Assembly: GCA_963772165.1 (NCBI GenBank)
Contig: CAVYWA010000027.1
Location: forward strand, 77,021-141,020
Source: JAGVPT01 sp963772165
GTDB lineage: Bacteria; Bacteroidota; Ignavibacteria; UBA10030; UBA8401
Direction of reading: 5' to 3'
Length of the DNA: 64,000 bases
A program made the translations under genes and the position numbers. The notes below the pieces were generated by a model. It was not told the origin of the DNA, searched no databases, and saw only the letters and a list, made by a program, of their open reading frames with translations. Below, in pieces: positions 1-8,343 of the stretch. Positions within the stretch are counted from its first letter, which is position 1. Each line of letters opens with the position of its first letter.

Positions 1-2
1 CA

Positions 3-2066
3 CAATTTATTTCAACGAATGACGGCTTTGGCGATGCTTCATCATATTACCAAGGAAGCGACTATCAGTTTGACCATTGCAAATTCGAAGGAATCTCTAC
101 AGGTACCAATCCCAACCTTTGGGTCGGTGCCATGTTCTTGGGACCCAGTTTGAGTTTCTCAAATTGCATATTTGTGAATTGCGCGTTTACCGTTTTCGAT
201 TATGTATACCTACCTACATTTTACAAATGCAACATGGATAATTGTAGTTCTTCCGTGGGCTACATGCTTGTAGGAGCGTGGTTTCCAGGAAACTACAATA
301 ATTTCAATCGTTTATTAAACTACACTCCTGATTATCATGTAACTTCAATATTTTTTCCTACTACCGACATTGCGTCTGTAGGAAACAACTTCCTCGGCTT
401 TGGACAAAAATCCTACGCAGTTTATACAGGTGGAAATGGCGATATTATTAATATCCCAAATCAATACTGGGGAACCGTCGACTCCGCGACGATCGAAGGG
501 AAAATCTATGATTTCTGGGATAACCCGAGTCTGCCGATGGTGAATTTCAAACCTTTCCTGACAGCGCCGTCGGATTCCGCCCATGGCATCGTGTGGAAGG
601 TTCTTGTTGATGGCATCGATCCCCAAGACCAGAAGAATCTGATGAACCCAATCGGTGTCGGCGCTCATCGGTTCGATGTCTACTTCAACCGTCCGATGGA
701 TACAACAGCTATTCCACAACTTTCATTTGGTGTGCGCGATCCGTTCAACCAGCAAGCGGTGGCCGACTCTGCACGCTGGTCTCCCGATCATCGAAGCTGG
801 ACGGCATACAAAACTGTAAAGTTATACACGGGAGATGGCATCAACACTATTTCGGTGAGTGGCGCAAAAGATCCTGAGGGTTTTGACATACCGGTGGAAA
901 ACATGCGGTTTCAATTTCTTATTAACGCTGCCGGCACGTCATCGGTAGACTTTACGGCAACGCCGGGTTTGGGAAAAATAGGTTTGGAGTGGAACAATGC
1001 CGGGCTCGTCGATCTTCTCGGCTTCAATATGTACCGGTTTACGAATGTGACCGACACAACGTACTCCGATACAACGCTTATTAATAAAAAACTGATCACC
1101 GACACGCTGTACACGGACTTCGATGTCATTCCAGGCAAGAAGTACTATTACGCCTACAAGGTAGTTCGAACTGATTTCAGCGAAAGCAATTTCTCACATG
1201 TCGCCAGTGCTAAAGCTTTGACGTCGAGCCCCGGTGATGCGAACGGAGACCTTGCCGTCGATGTGCTGGACGTTGTTTCCACTGTTTCATACATCCTTGG
1301 CCAGAACCCGCAGCCATTCATCTTTGCGGCTGCCGATATCAACGACGACAGCACGATCAATGTGCTGGATCTTGTCGGCATCATCAACATCATTCTGCAT
1401 CCGAGCGGCAGCAGTGTTGCAACTCTCTCCAAGAACACCAATGGAGGTGCCCGGCTCGATCTCAACGGAAATGCAATCACGCTTACTTCGAATGCAACAG
1501 TTTCGGCGATTCAATTCAAACTGCAAGGGAAAGGGCTGAAGGATATCCAATTTACACCCGATCCCAGCATCGTTCAGTTTGAGGCAGCGAGTAACGCTCT
1601 CGGCGACACTGCCAGAGTGTTCGTCATTTACAACCTCAAAGGAACCACGCTCGGCAACGGAACGTACACCCTGGGAAAGTTTGCAACCCTTCCGCCGCTG
1701 GTAAATTTGACTGAAGGAATTGTTGCCGATGCACAGGGAAAAAACGTCGTCACCAGCATCTATGAGAATGGGCAGCCTCTGATTCCCCAAGCATATTATC
1801 TGAATCAGAATTTCCCGAATCCATTCAACATGAGCACACGGATACAGTTTGGCGTTCCGGTGAAGACGAGATTGAAAATCGTTCTCTATAACGTACTTGG
1901 ACAGAAGGTAAGATCCTACGACCTTGGCGAGCGTGCTCCGGGGAGATATGACATCACGTGGGATGGAATGAACGAGAAAGGAAAAACGGTCTCCAGCGGT
2001 ATTTACTTCTACCGCCTCGAGTCGGACAAGTTCACCCAAACGAAGAAACTGGTTCTTATCAAGTAA
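3..2066 (+). CDS. T9SS-secreted protein with beta-helix-like, FN3-like, dockerin-like and cohesin-like modules (5' end missing)
   Basis: The reading frame is open from the first bases of the window, so the N-terminus and any signal peptide lie upstream; the first internal ATG is at 132. Modules in order: a short-repeat region with NC.F.NC patterns suggesting a right-handed beta-helix (about 3–430), a fibronectin-III-like domain (about 930–1215), and a dockerin type I-like pair of calcium loops (about 1233–1400: GDANGD…DVLDVV, then ADINDD…NVLDLV). A cohesin-like beta domain follows (about 1420–1790), then a T9SS type A sorting domain (about 1795–2063) with NFPNPFN and SGIYFYRLE. Such proteins are exported by Sec, cross the outer membrane through T9SS and attach to the surface. 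The next gene starts 15 bp downstream and has three cohesin-like domains, so a dockerin–cohesin partnership is inferred. The substrate is unknown; the dockerin call is strong, the cohesin call is by pattern only. Confidence 0.8.
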   Translation, partial: QFISTNDGFGDASSYYQGSDYQFDHCKFEGISTGTNPNLWVGAMFLGPSLSFSNCIFVNCAFTVFDYVYLPTFYKCNMDNCSSSVGYMLVGAWFPGNYNNFNRLLNYTPDYHVTSIFFPTTDIASVGNNFLGFGQKSYAVYTGGNGDIINIPNQYWGTVDSATIEGKIYDFWDNPSLPMVNFKPFLTAPSDSAHGIVWKVLVDGIDPQDQKNLMNPIGVGAHRFDVYFNRPMDTTAIPQLSFGVRDPFNQQAVADSARWSPDHRSWTAYKTVKLYTGDGINTISVSGAKDPEGFDIPVENMRFQFLINAAGTSSVDFTATPGLGKIGLEWNNAGLVDLLGFNMYRFTNVTDTTYSDTTLINKKLITDTLYTDFDVIPGKKYYYAYKVVRTDFSESNFSHVASAKALTSSPGDANGDLAVDVLDVVSTVSYILGQNPQPFIFAAADINDDSTINVLDLVGIINIILHPSGSSVATLSKNTNGGARLDLNGNAITLTSNATVSAIQFKLQGKGLKDIQFTPDPSIVQFEAASNALGDTARVFVIYNLKGTTLGNGTYTLGKFATLPPLVNLTEGIVADAQGKNVVTSIYENGQPLIPQAYYLNQNFPNPFNMSTRIQFGVPVKTRLKIVLYNVLGQKVRSYDLGERAPGRYDITWDGMNEKGKTVSSGIYFYRLESDKFTQTKKLVLIK

Positions 2067-2081
2067 GAGAGCAGAGAGATC

Positions 2082-4994
2082 ATGAGTTCCCAATCAGGCA
2101 TAGTACGCTTCTTCGCGTTATTTTCACTTCTGTCCTGTCTTTGCTTCGGCCTCAAGGCACAGAACATTCTATGGGTCGATTCGGTCTCGTCGGGTCCACG
2201 ACAACAAGTCGAGTTCTTGATGAACATCGCTAATGCAGATACAATTGCAGCGGTTCAATGCGATGTCGTTTTTCCGGCAGGTTTATCGTACGTTAACAAT
2301 TCCGTCCACCTGTCAACGCGGGCAAGCGGACAAACACTGTCCGCGTCGATGGTCTCATCCAACACGTTTCGGATTTTGACATATTCCCTCACCGGCACGG
2401 CTCTCGCGGGAAACAACGGGTCGGTGGTCTCGTTCACATGCCAAACGGGAAGTCAGCCGGGGACTTTTTCCCTTCACGTCGCAAACGTTGTGCTGAGCAA
2501 CCCCGAGAATGCTAACGTCCTTACTCAAACGTACGACGGTCAGTACGTCCTCTTGGCGCCATCCATCGGGACAAATGCAGACTCAATCGACTTTGGAAGC
2601 GTTCCGCTGGGACAATCGTCAATCTTTCAACTCACCATTAGCAATTCAGGAAATCTTCCGCTTTCTCTGCAAAGCATCTCGAGCTCCCTCCCGGAGATCG
2701 TTGCTGTGGATTCCTCCGCATCTTCGATCGGTCCAGGATTGTCGATCACAAGAAATTTGCAATTTCGTCCGACCGTGAAGGGCACGAAAAACGGAGTCAT
2801 ATGGTTGAGATGCAACGACCCGAAAGATTCCGTGAAGATACTCACCGTGCATGGGTTTGCATACGCAGTCAACGAGATTCACGTCGGCTCTGTTTCAGCA
2901 CGTTCCGGGCATCAGGCAGCGCTGAGGCTGAGCGTGAACAATATGGAGCAGTTCTCGGCGTTTCAATGCGAAATACTCCTCCCATCGGTCATGAAGTATG
3001 TGTACGGCTCCGCCGTATTGGTCGGTCGCAGCGTTGATCACTCAATTTCTGCCGATACAATCTCCGGGAACATCTTGCAGATAATAGTTTTCTCACCCAC
3101 GAACACTCCATTTCAGGGGAGCGACGGCGATATCGCCGAGTTGGAATTCGAAGTCGATGGACAGGGGGGAACATATGCATTGCCTGTCGCTCAAGCCATC
3201 ATTGCAGACATCACCGGAAAAAACATTCTCTCGGCATCGTACGGCGGAGAATTGCGAATCGCTGCGCCGCTCATTCAATTGACGACGTCGACACTTAGCC
3301 TGGGGTCGGTTTCCATTTTTGACACCGCTCGTGCATCGCTTCAAATAGGGAATGCCGGAGATGACACCCTCAGGGTTACCTCGGCGACGATGACAGACCC
3401 AAGCTATGCTGTAGAAACGGCTTTGCCCCTTTGTGTCCTCCCCGCTTCCAGCCAGCTTCTCAATATTCGATTTCATAACGGGACAAGAGGAACGTTTTCA
3501 ACTCCACTGACGCTCGTCCATAATGACGTCCCTCACGATCCATCTCGTGTTACAACGACCGCTTCAACATTCATTCCGAATACTCTTAAAGTCGTTTCAA
3601 TGATAGGAAGCCCGCTGGATACAGTCTCTGTCTCGCTTGAGCTTGATAACGCCGAGCCGATTACTGCTCTCCAATTCGATTTGCACTTACCCGCAGGAGC
3701 GGCGTTCATCCCGGGGAGCCTTGTCACAACGGATCGATCGTCGACTCATTCCTTATCATCTTCGGTTCTGTCAAATGGGGCGCTCCGGGTGATCATGTTT
3801 TCTTTCACTCAAGCAACGTTTACCGGATCGACGGGTGATGTCGCACGATTTGAGATGACATTGCCTGCGACGGAGGGGTCCACAGTCATCGGACTTGATA
3901 ACGTCATCATCAGCAACACTGCAAACCAAAATGTGGTTTCGTCGACGGCAAACGGGAATGTCGACACCTACATCGCCTCTGCGAAAGGGAGCTGTTGTCC
4001 TTCTGTTGGCGTTGCGTCGGGATCTTTTCTTGCACCCACCGATCTTCATTTGGTTGCCGATGTTACGATAAGCGCTGAAGTATATGCGAGCTTCTTCCTC
4101 AGAAGCCCACGTTCCAGTTCGCTCCCATCCGGGATTCAGGCTGTAAGCGCATATTTCTGGAACTTTACCGACAAAGGCGTGGCGTTTACCAACGGTAAAC
4201 TGGATGTTTCATTATCAAGCCTTTCGGGAATCTCCGACCCAAGTTCTCTCGTCTGGTTGAAGAGAGAGAATCCCGACGAACCGTGGGCGAATTTGGGCGG
4301 AACCGTCGTCAATGGGAGACTCGAAAGCATCGAACCGTTTTCCTCGTTTTCCGAATTTGCCGTAGGCGCGACATCGTCCGACAATCCATTGCCTGTTGAA
4401 ATTTCGAACATCACTGTGGCGCAGGAAAAAGGAACAATTGTCTTATCGTGGACGACCTCCTCCGAGGTAGACACTTATGGATTTGAAATAGATAGGAAAC
4501 TCGTTGGGGGGCAGCAAGTTCTTGGCTCATCGAGCTTGATGAACGAGAATGCAAACTGGCACCAGGTAGGTTTCGTGCAAGGGAATGGGACGAGCAATAT
4601 TCAGCACAATTATCTTGTGAGAGACTTTGTCTCTCCGGGAAAGTATTCTTATCGGTTGAAACAAATTGACCGGGACGGCACAATTCGATACGAGAATCAA
4701 GTAGAGGCTACCGTTCGGCTTGAAGAAGGAGATTATGGGCTCAAACAAAATTATCCGAACCCGTTCAATCCTGCAACGACATTCCAATTCGCTCTCAAAT
4801 CCAGCGGGCAAATTGACTTGAGTATCTATAATTCGCTGGGACAGAAAGTCTGTACGCTGTTTAATGGTGTAATAACAGGCGGGATAGTGTACAGTTTTCC
4901 GTTCGATGCAAAAGATCTGGCGAGCGGAACGTATTTCTATATCCTGAGGGCGAATGGCACGAACGAGGTAAGAAAATTTCTTCTTCTAAAATGA
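2082..4994 (+). CDS. T9SS-secreted protein with three cohesin-like domains (scaffoldin-like)
   Basis: 970 residues. The N-terminus is a Sec signal (hydrophobic FFALFSLLSCLCFG, then KAQ). Three homologous beta-rich domains lie at about residues 28–158, 262–395 and 499–625. Each has the cohesin-like pattern of an A(F/L)Q(C/F)(D/E)…LP strand, a Y/FIPGS strand and a final N-x-NVLS/T strand. They are separated by ASH-like linker domains containing FGSVPLGQS and LSNSGN-type strands. A second beta region, an FN3-like domain (about 770–880) and a T9SS type A sorting domain (from about 886, NYPNPFNPATTFQF, then SGTYFYILR) follow. The gene is 15 bp after a dockerin-bearing gene on the same strand and probably co-transcribed. 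Inference: a cell-surface scaffold that receives dockerin proteins. Alternative: the domains act only as generic adhesive beta-sandwiches. Confidence 0.78.
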   Translation: MSSQSGIVRFFALFSLLSCLCFGLKAQNILWVDSVSSGPRQQVEFLMNIANADTIAAVQCDVVFPAGLSYVNNSVHLSTRASGQTLSASMVSSNTFRILTYSLTGTALAGNNGSVVSFTCQTGSQPGTFSLHVANVVLSNPENANVLTQTYDGQYVLLAPSIGTNADSIDFGSVPLGQSSIFQLTISNSGNLPLSLQSISSSLPEIVAVDSSASSIGPGLSITRNLQFRPTVKGTKNGVIWLRCNDPKDSVKILTVHGFAYAVNEIHVGSVSARSGHQAALRLSVNNMEQFSAFQCEILLPSVMKYVYGSAVLVGRSVDHSISADTISGNILQIIVFSPTNTPFQGSDGDIAELEFEVDGQGGTYALPVAQAIIADITGKNILSASYGGELRIAAPLIQLTTSTLSLGSVSIFDTARASLQIGNAGDDTLRVTSATMTDPSYAVETALPLCVLPASSQLLNIRFHNGTRGTFSTPLTLVHNDVPHDPSRVTTTASTFIPNTLKVVSMIGSPLDTVSVSLELDNAEPITALQFDLHLPAGAAFIPGSLVTTDRSSTHSLSSSVLSNGALRVIMFSFTQATFTGSTGDVARFEMTLPATEGSTVIGLDNVIISNTANQNVVSSTANGNVDTYIASAKGSCCPSVGVASGSFLAPTDLHLVADVTISAEVYASFFLRSPRSSSLPSGIQAVSAYFWNFTDKGVAFTNGKLDVSLSSLSGISDPSSLVWLKRENPDEPWANLGGTVVNGRLESIEPFSSFSEFAVGATSSDNPLPVEISNITVAQEKGTIVLSWTTSSEVDTYGFEIDRKLVGGQQVLGSSSLMNENANWHQVGFVQGNGTSNIQHNYLVRDFVSPGKYSYRLKQIDRDGTIRYENQVEATVRLEEGDYGLKQNYPNPFNPATTFQFALKSSGQIDLSIYNSLGQKVCTLFNGVITGGIVYSFPFDAKDLASGTYFYILRANGTNEVRKFLLLK

Positions 4995-5030
4995 AGCGGC
5001 GCTCTTATTGGGATGGTCATTACTTAGAAG

Positions 5031-5644
5031 GGAATTCGACGGTCTGCCTACCCTGGGCCTGCTGCCGGTAGTTTGATGCTCATTATTGCCGCCCTTGGCT
5101 TCGTAGTGAATACCGCTGCAACACTGCTATTGAAGACCCATGCGTGCCACGATCTCAATATGAAGAGTGCATACCAGTATCTTCTTACCGATGCGGTCGA
5201 ATCAATCGCTGTGGTTCCGGTTGCGGGAATTATCGCCTGGAAGGATCGCGCGTGCTCGATCCGCTTAAATGGTTGGCATTGGAGTGTTCATCATATAAAG
5301 AGCGTGTGGGGAATTGTTGCATAGACCGTACACATCCTTACTGAAGGAACTCCCAGAGAGATTAAACTTGGATGAAGTAACATCATTTATCCAATCATTC
5401 CCCGGGATGGAGAACGTACACCATCTGCATGTCTGGGGATTGGCGTCCAGGGTTGCGGGCTTTAAGTGTAGACACTGTCGTGCAGGATCAATTGATAGGC
5501 ACAGGGGATAAAATCAACGCACAGCGAGAACTCGAATTGAAACATCGCTTCGGCATCGATCATCCCCCCATCCAGCTTGAGTCTTCTGTCGCGCGGGCTA
5601 GGAGTAGATTTTCGTCGGTTGTAGGAAAAATGAAAGCCGGATAA
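5031..5644 (+). pseudogene. Decayed cation diffusion facilitator (CDF) metal transporter
   Basis: Fragments of a CDF (zinc/cobalt/iron efflux) protein appear in all three plus frames. Near 5070–5230 there is a membrane segment followed by DLNMKSAYQYLLTDAVES, the family's metal-site helix. Near 5330–5450 come ILTEGTPRE, LNLDEV and MENVHHLHVWGLAS, the cytoplasmic-domain signature. Near 5460–5600 comes ALSVDTVVQDQL…HRFGIDHPPIQLE. At least four frame changes are needed to join them, an in-frame TAG follows the IVA segment, and the first two membrane helices are absent. I regard it as a dead remnant with no functional start. It lies directly after the cohesin-like gene and before the DUF134 promoter. 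Confidence 0.8.
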
Positions 5645-5738
5645 CAACTCGTTTTTCTTTTGAATTTAATACTCCCCTTCCTGAAAAAAGTATAACGGCT
5701 TCTGCCAATAATTTCAATCCCTTTCTGTGGAATGGCGC

Positions 5739-5767
5739 TTGACTTTGATGGACAATCGCTGTATTTT
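5739..5767 (+). promoter_or_regulatory. Candidate promoter of the DUF134 operon
   Basis: TTGACT (5739–5744) and TATTTT (5762–5767) are separated by 17 bp, a sigma-70-like layout. The -10 element overlaps the left edge of a perfect palindrome, as expected for a repressible promoter. FCB bacteria often use other consensus sequences, so this is tentative. Confidence 0.4.
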
Positions 5768-5796
5768 AATTATGAGCATATGCTCATAATTAAAAT
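5763..5796. promoter_or_regulatory. Perfect 34-bp palindromic operator upstream of the DUF134 gene
   Basis: The half-site ATTTTAATTATGAGCAT is followed directly by its exact reverse complement, centred between 5779 and 5780, with core ATGAGCATATGCTCAT. It ends 21 bp before the DUF134 start codon and overlaps the candidate -10. The position and perfect symmetry suggest a binding site for a dimeric regulator, probably the DUF134 protein itself (autoregulation, inference). Confidence 0.75.
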
Positions 5797-5817
5797 CGTG
5801 TGAGGAGGATGTACCTC

Positions 5818-6252
5818 ATGGCTCGTCCGAAGCGATTGCGGCGGCTCGCGTGTGCACCGGCGGTCGACATGTTTTTCCCGTCGGGCGATGGTGATGCTGT
5901 TGCGCCGGAAGATATCATCGTGTTAACGATGGACGAATTTGAGGCATTACGCCTTGCTGACCTCGAGTGTCATTCCCAACAACGAGCAGCCGCACAAATG
6001 GGGGTCTCACGGGCCACGTTCGGGAGAATCGTCGAATCCGGAAGATCAAAAGTCGCACGAGCACTTGTTCATGGGTGCCGGATAGAAATAGCAGGGGGTG
6101 CGTTTATATTTGGCAGGGGAAGGCATCTCCAATGTCCTCGCTGCAAGCGAAAGCAATCGAGAGACGCCGGAAAACGGGATCGTGTGGAATGCCGACGCTG
6201 CTGCCAGCCATTGCAAAACAGCGATGAAACGCGTCAAAGCCCATCGCGATAA
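5818..6252 (+). CDS. DUF134 (UPF0251) family DNA-binding protein with C-terminal zinc ribbon
   Basis: 144 residues starting at MARPKRLRR, the typical start of the family; GAGGAGG at 5802–5808 supports this ATG. The conserved DUF134 core includes the MDEFEALRLAD segment and a helix-turn-helix (AAAQMGVSRATFGRIVESG). A zinc ribbon at the C-terminus has CPRC and CRRC pairs. DUF134 proteins are predicted regulators usually found beside NifX-like and Mrp ATPase genes, which is the arrangement here (NifX-like at 6291, Mrp at 7387). A perfect palindrome sits just upstream, so it probably controls this operon, perhaps in response to iron–sulfur or metal status. The ligand is unknown. Confidence 0.88.
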   Translation: MARPKRLRRLACAPAVDMFFPSGDGDAVAPEDIIVLTMDEFEALRLADLECHSQQRAAAQMGVSRATFGRIVESGRSKVARALVHGCRIEIAGGAFIFGRGRHLQCPRCKRKQSRDAGKRDRVECRRCCQPLQNSDETRQSPSR

Positions 6253-6290
6253 TTATGAATATTCACAAAGTCAATAATGAGGAGCAGAAA

Positions 6291-6707
6291 ATGGATTTCA
6301 AGAATTCAACAATCGCAGTAGCAACAGATGATGGAACAACCGTGAGCTCGCATTTTGGGCAAGCTCGTTTCTATGAGGTACTGAATTTCTCTGATGGAAA
6401 AGTAACCAAACGGGAGCGGCGAGAGAAGGCCGGTCACCATTCCTTTGGACCGGCGGAGAGTGAACATGGAGACCATAACGGCGAAGGGCATGAGGAGCGC
6501 CATCAGACGATGGTATCGCCGGTTCTCGATTGTCAGGCAGTGATCGTCCGCGGGATGGGTCAGGGCGCCGTCGAACATCTTCGCCGGTCGAATCTGCTCC
6601 CCGTTCTTACAGGGCTTCACACGATCGACGAGGTCATTGAAGCCGTGGCTGCGGATGCAATGGACAACGATCCGCGACGCATTCATCAGCATCACGGCCA
6701 GCACTAA
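6291..6707 (+). CDS. NifX/NifB-type dinitrogenase iron–molybdenum cofactor family protein
   Basis: 138 residues. An upstream ATG exists at 6255, but GAGGAG at 6279–6284 points to 6291 (MDFKNSTIAVATDD). The fold signature is visible: IAVATDDG…VSSHFGQARFYEV at the N-terminus and ILDCQAVIVRGMGQGA-type and THTIDEVIEA-type segments at the C-terminus. A His/Glu-rich insert (HGDHNGEGHEERHQ) and a His-rich tail could bind metal. Related proteins carry Fe–S or Fe–Mo cofactor intermediates in nitrogen fixers, but no nif structural genes are here. With Mrp next door, a role in iron–sulfur or metal cofactor handling is more likely than nitrogen fixation. Confidence 0.85.
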   Translation: MDFKNSTIAVATDDGTTVSSHFGQARFYEVLNFSDGKVTKRERREKAGHHSFGPAESEHGDHNGEGHEERHQTMVSPVLDCQAVIVRGMGQGAVEHLRRSNLLPVLTGLHTIDEVIEAVAADAMDNDPRRIHQHHGQH

Positions 6708-6777
6708 CGTATCAAGGAAGAAAAGAAGTGGCTGACTATAACAATGACTACATCCATCATTCAAAACATGGAAAAAT

Positions 6778-7323
6778 ATGTTTGTTCCTACTGAAGTGTT
6801 CTTCACTAAAGGCGTGGGCCGCCATAAAGATTATCTGCAATCGTTTGAACTTGCCCTTCGAGATGCAGGTGTGGAATTCTGCAATCTGGTTTCCGTCTCG
6901 AGCATTCTTCCCCCAGGGTGCAGCCGTATTACTGTTTCCGAGGGGATGAAAAAATTATCCGCCGGCAACATCACTTTCGTTGTTATGGCACGCAATGCAA
7001 CCAACGAGCCTAATCGTCTTATCGCGGCTTCTATTGGTGCAGCAGTGCCGGCAGAAGCAACTCAATATGGTTATCTCTCAGAACACCATCCGTACGGTGA
7101 AACGGATGAGAAATGCGGCGAGTATGCAGAAGACTTAGCCGCGACGATGCTGGCATCAACATTGGGCGTCGAGTTCGACCCCAATACAGCGTGGGACGAA
7201 CGAGAGAAGATCTACAAGATGTCTGGAAAAATCGTCAGGACTTTTAATGTGACCCAGTCTGCCGAGGGGGATAAAGACGGCAAGTGGACATCCGTTGTAG
7301 CGATGGCCGTTCTCCTCCCTTAG
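6778..7323 (+). CDS. pdaD: Pyruvoyl-dependent arginine decarboxylase
   Basis: 181 residues, matching the length of archaeal and chlorobial PvlArgDC. It decarboxylates arginine to agmatine, the first step of polyamine synthesis by this route. The proenzyme self-cleaves at a Ser-Ser bond to make the pyruvoyl cofactor; here VSVSSILPPG has Ser41–Ser42 at that position. Other family marks are FFTKGVGRHK, SFELALRDAG and the acidic HHPYGETDEKCG segment. The start at 6778 matches the family N-terminus, although the ribosome-binding site is weak. It sits between NifX-like and Mrp genes, an unexpected place for a polyamine enzyme; shared transcription is likely from orientation and spacing. Confidence 0.92.
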   Translation: MFVPTEVFFTKGVGRHKDYLQSFELALRDAGVEFCNLVSVSSILPPGCSRITVSEGMKKLSAGNITFVVMARNATNEPNRLIAASIGAAVPAEATQYGYLSEHHPYGETDEKCGEYAEDLAATMLASTLGVEFDPNTAWDEREKIYKMSGKIVRTFNVTQSAEGDKDGKWTSVVAMAVLLP

Positions 7324-7386
7324 ATTCAAGGATGAAGATATACGATAAATAATAACAATTCTTTGACCTGCACACAAGGATTCAAA

Positions 7387-8205
7387 ATGGATGAACAAGA
7401 AACACAAAAAGCATTTGAAGAGGAAGCAGAACGAATTTCAGAGACTGTTTCAAAAATAAAACACCGCATTGCCGTGTTTAGCGGTAAAGGGGGAGTTGGC
7501 AAAACAACCGTAGCCGTCAATCTCGCTTACGGATTTCAGTTGAAAGGATTCTCGACGGGAATTCTCGATGCAGACATCACAGGGCCCAACGTGCCTAAAA
7601 TGTTCGGCGTGGATGAGGATCCTATTTTCTTGAACGATTGCATGATTCCCTTTGAAAAAGCTGGTGTCAAGATGATGTCCATGGCCAGCCTTCTGAAGAA
7701 GGGACAGCCGCTTATCTGGAGAGGGCCGATGCGGTCAAAAATCATCAATCAGTTTTTAGCTGATGTTGTATGGGAAGAGCTTGATTATCTCATTGCAGAC
7801 CTTCCCCCCGGCACAGGAGATGAAATACTTTCGATAGCCCAGCAAATGAAACCGCAATATGCCGTCATCGTGACCACGCCGCAACAAGTCTCAGTGATCG
7901 ATGCCGAACGTGCCGTGAACATGGCAAAAGAATTGAAAATCCCTTTTATCGGTGTCGTAGAGAATATGTCCACCCTGATTTGTCCGCATTGCAGAGCAGA
8001 AATTGGGCTCTTCGGAAAAGGCGGCGGCCAAGAACTGGCGAAAGAAATGAACGTGCAATTTCTTGGCTCTATTCCATTAGATGTTGACGCTTGCATGCTC
8101 GGCGATACAGGCAAACCGATTGTTCTTGAAAAACCGAATTGTGAAGTGACCAATGCGTTTAAATCTATTGTTTCAACCATTCAAACTCGTTTGCTTTGCG
8201 ATTGA
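7387..8205 (+). CDS. mrp: Mrp/NBP35-family iron–sulfur carrier ATPase
   Basis: 272 residues from the ATG at 7387, preceded by AAGGA (7376–7380); a TTG eight codons upstream is less likely. The deviant Walker A P-loop GKGGVGKTT is at about residues 33–41, followed by DADITGPNVPKMFG and DLPPGTGDE, classic Mrp/ApbC/NBP35 motifs. A CPHC pair in ICPHCRAEIGLFGKGGG is the usual site for a bridging 4Fe-4S cluster between subunits. The protein would assemble and transfer Fe–S clusters in the cytosol. It ends the DUF134–NifX–pdaD–mrp group. Confidence 0.93.
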   Translation: MDEQETQKAFEEEAERISETVSKIKHRIAVFSGKGGVGKTTVAVNLAYGFQLKGFSTGILDADITGPNVPKMFGVDEDPIFLNDCMIPFEKAGVKMMSMASLLKKGQPLIWRGPMRSKIINQFLADVVWEELDYLIADLPPGTGDEILSIAQQMKPQYAVIVTTPQQVSVIDAERAVNMAKELKIPFIGVVENMSTLICPHCRAEIGLFGKGGGQELAKEMNVQFLGSIPLDVDACMLGDTGKPIVLEKPNCEVTNAFKSIVSTIQTRLLCD

Positions 8206-8343
8206 TCTTGTCGGAAAGCGAAGGATGAAAAGAGAGGGCACCCTTAGCTGAACCGCATGCTCATTTCCTGCATCTAATAAATGGGAGAAGACCAAAGAAA
8301 GTGTCTAACGTTTTACCATTATTCTTAAGAAAGGAAATCAGCT

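Noticed and set aside
6291..6707. Evidence for nitrogen fixation from the NifX-like gene
   Set aside because: No nifHDK or other nif genes are present; NifX-like proteins next to DUF134 and Mrp are common in non-fixers.
6744..6794. A 16-codon ORF overlapping the pdaD start as a leader peptide
   Set aside because: No strong ribosome-binding site and no arginine or regulatory codon run to suggest attenuation.
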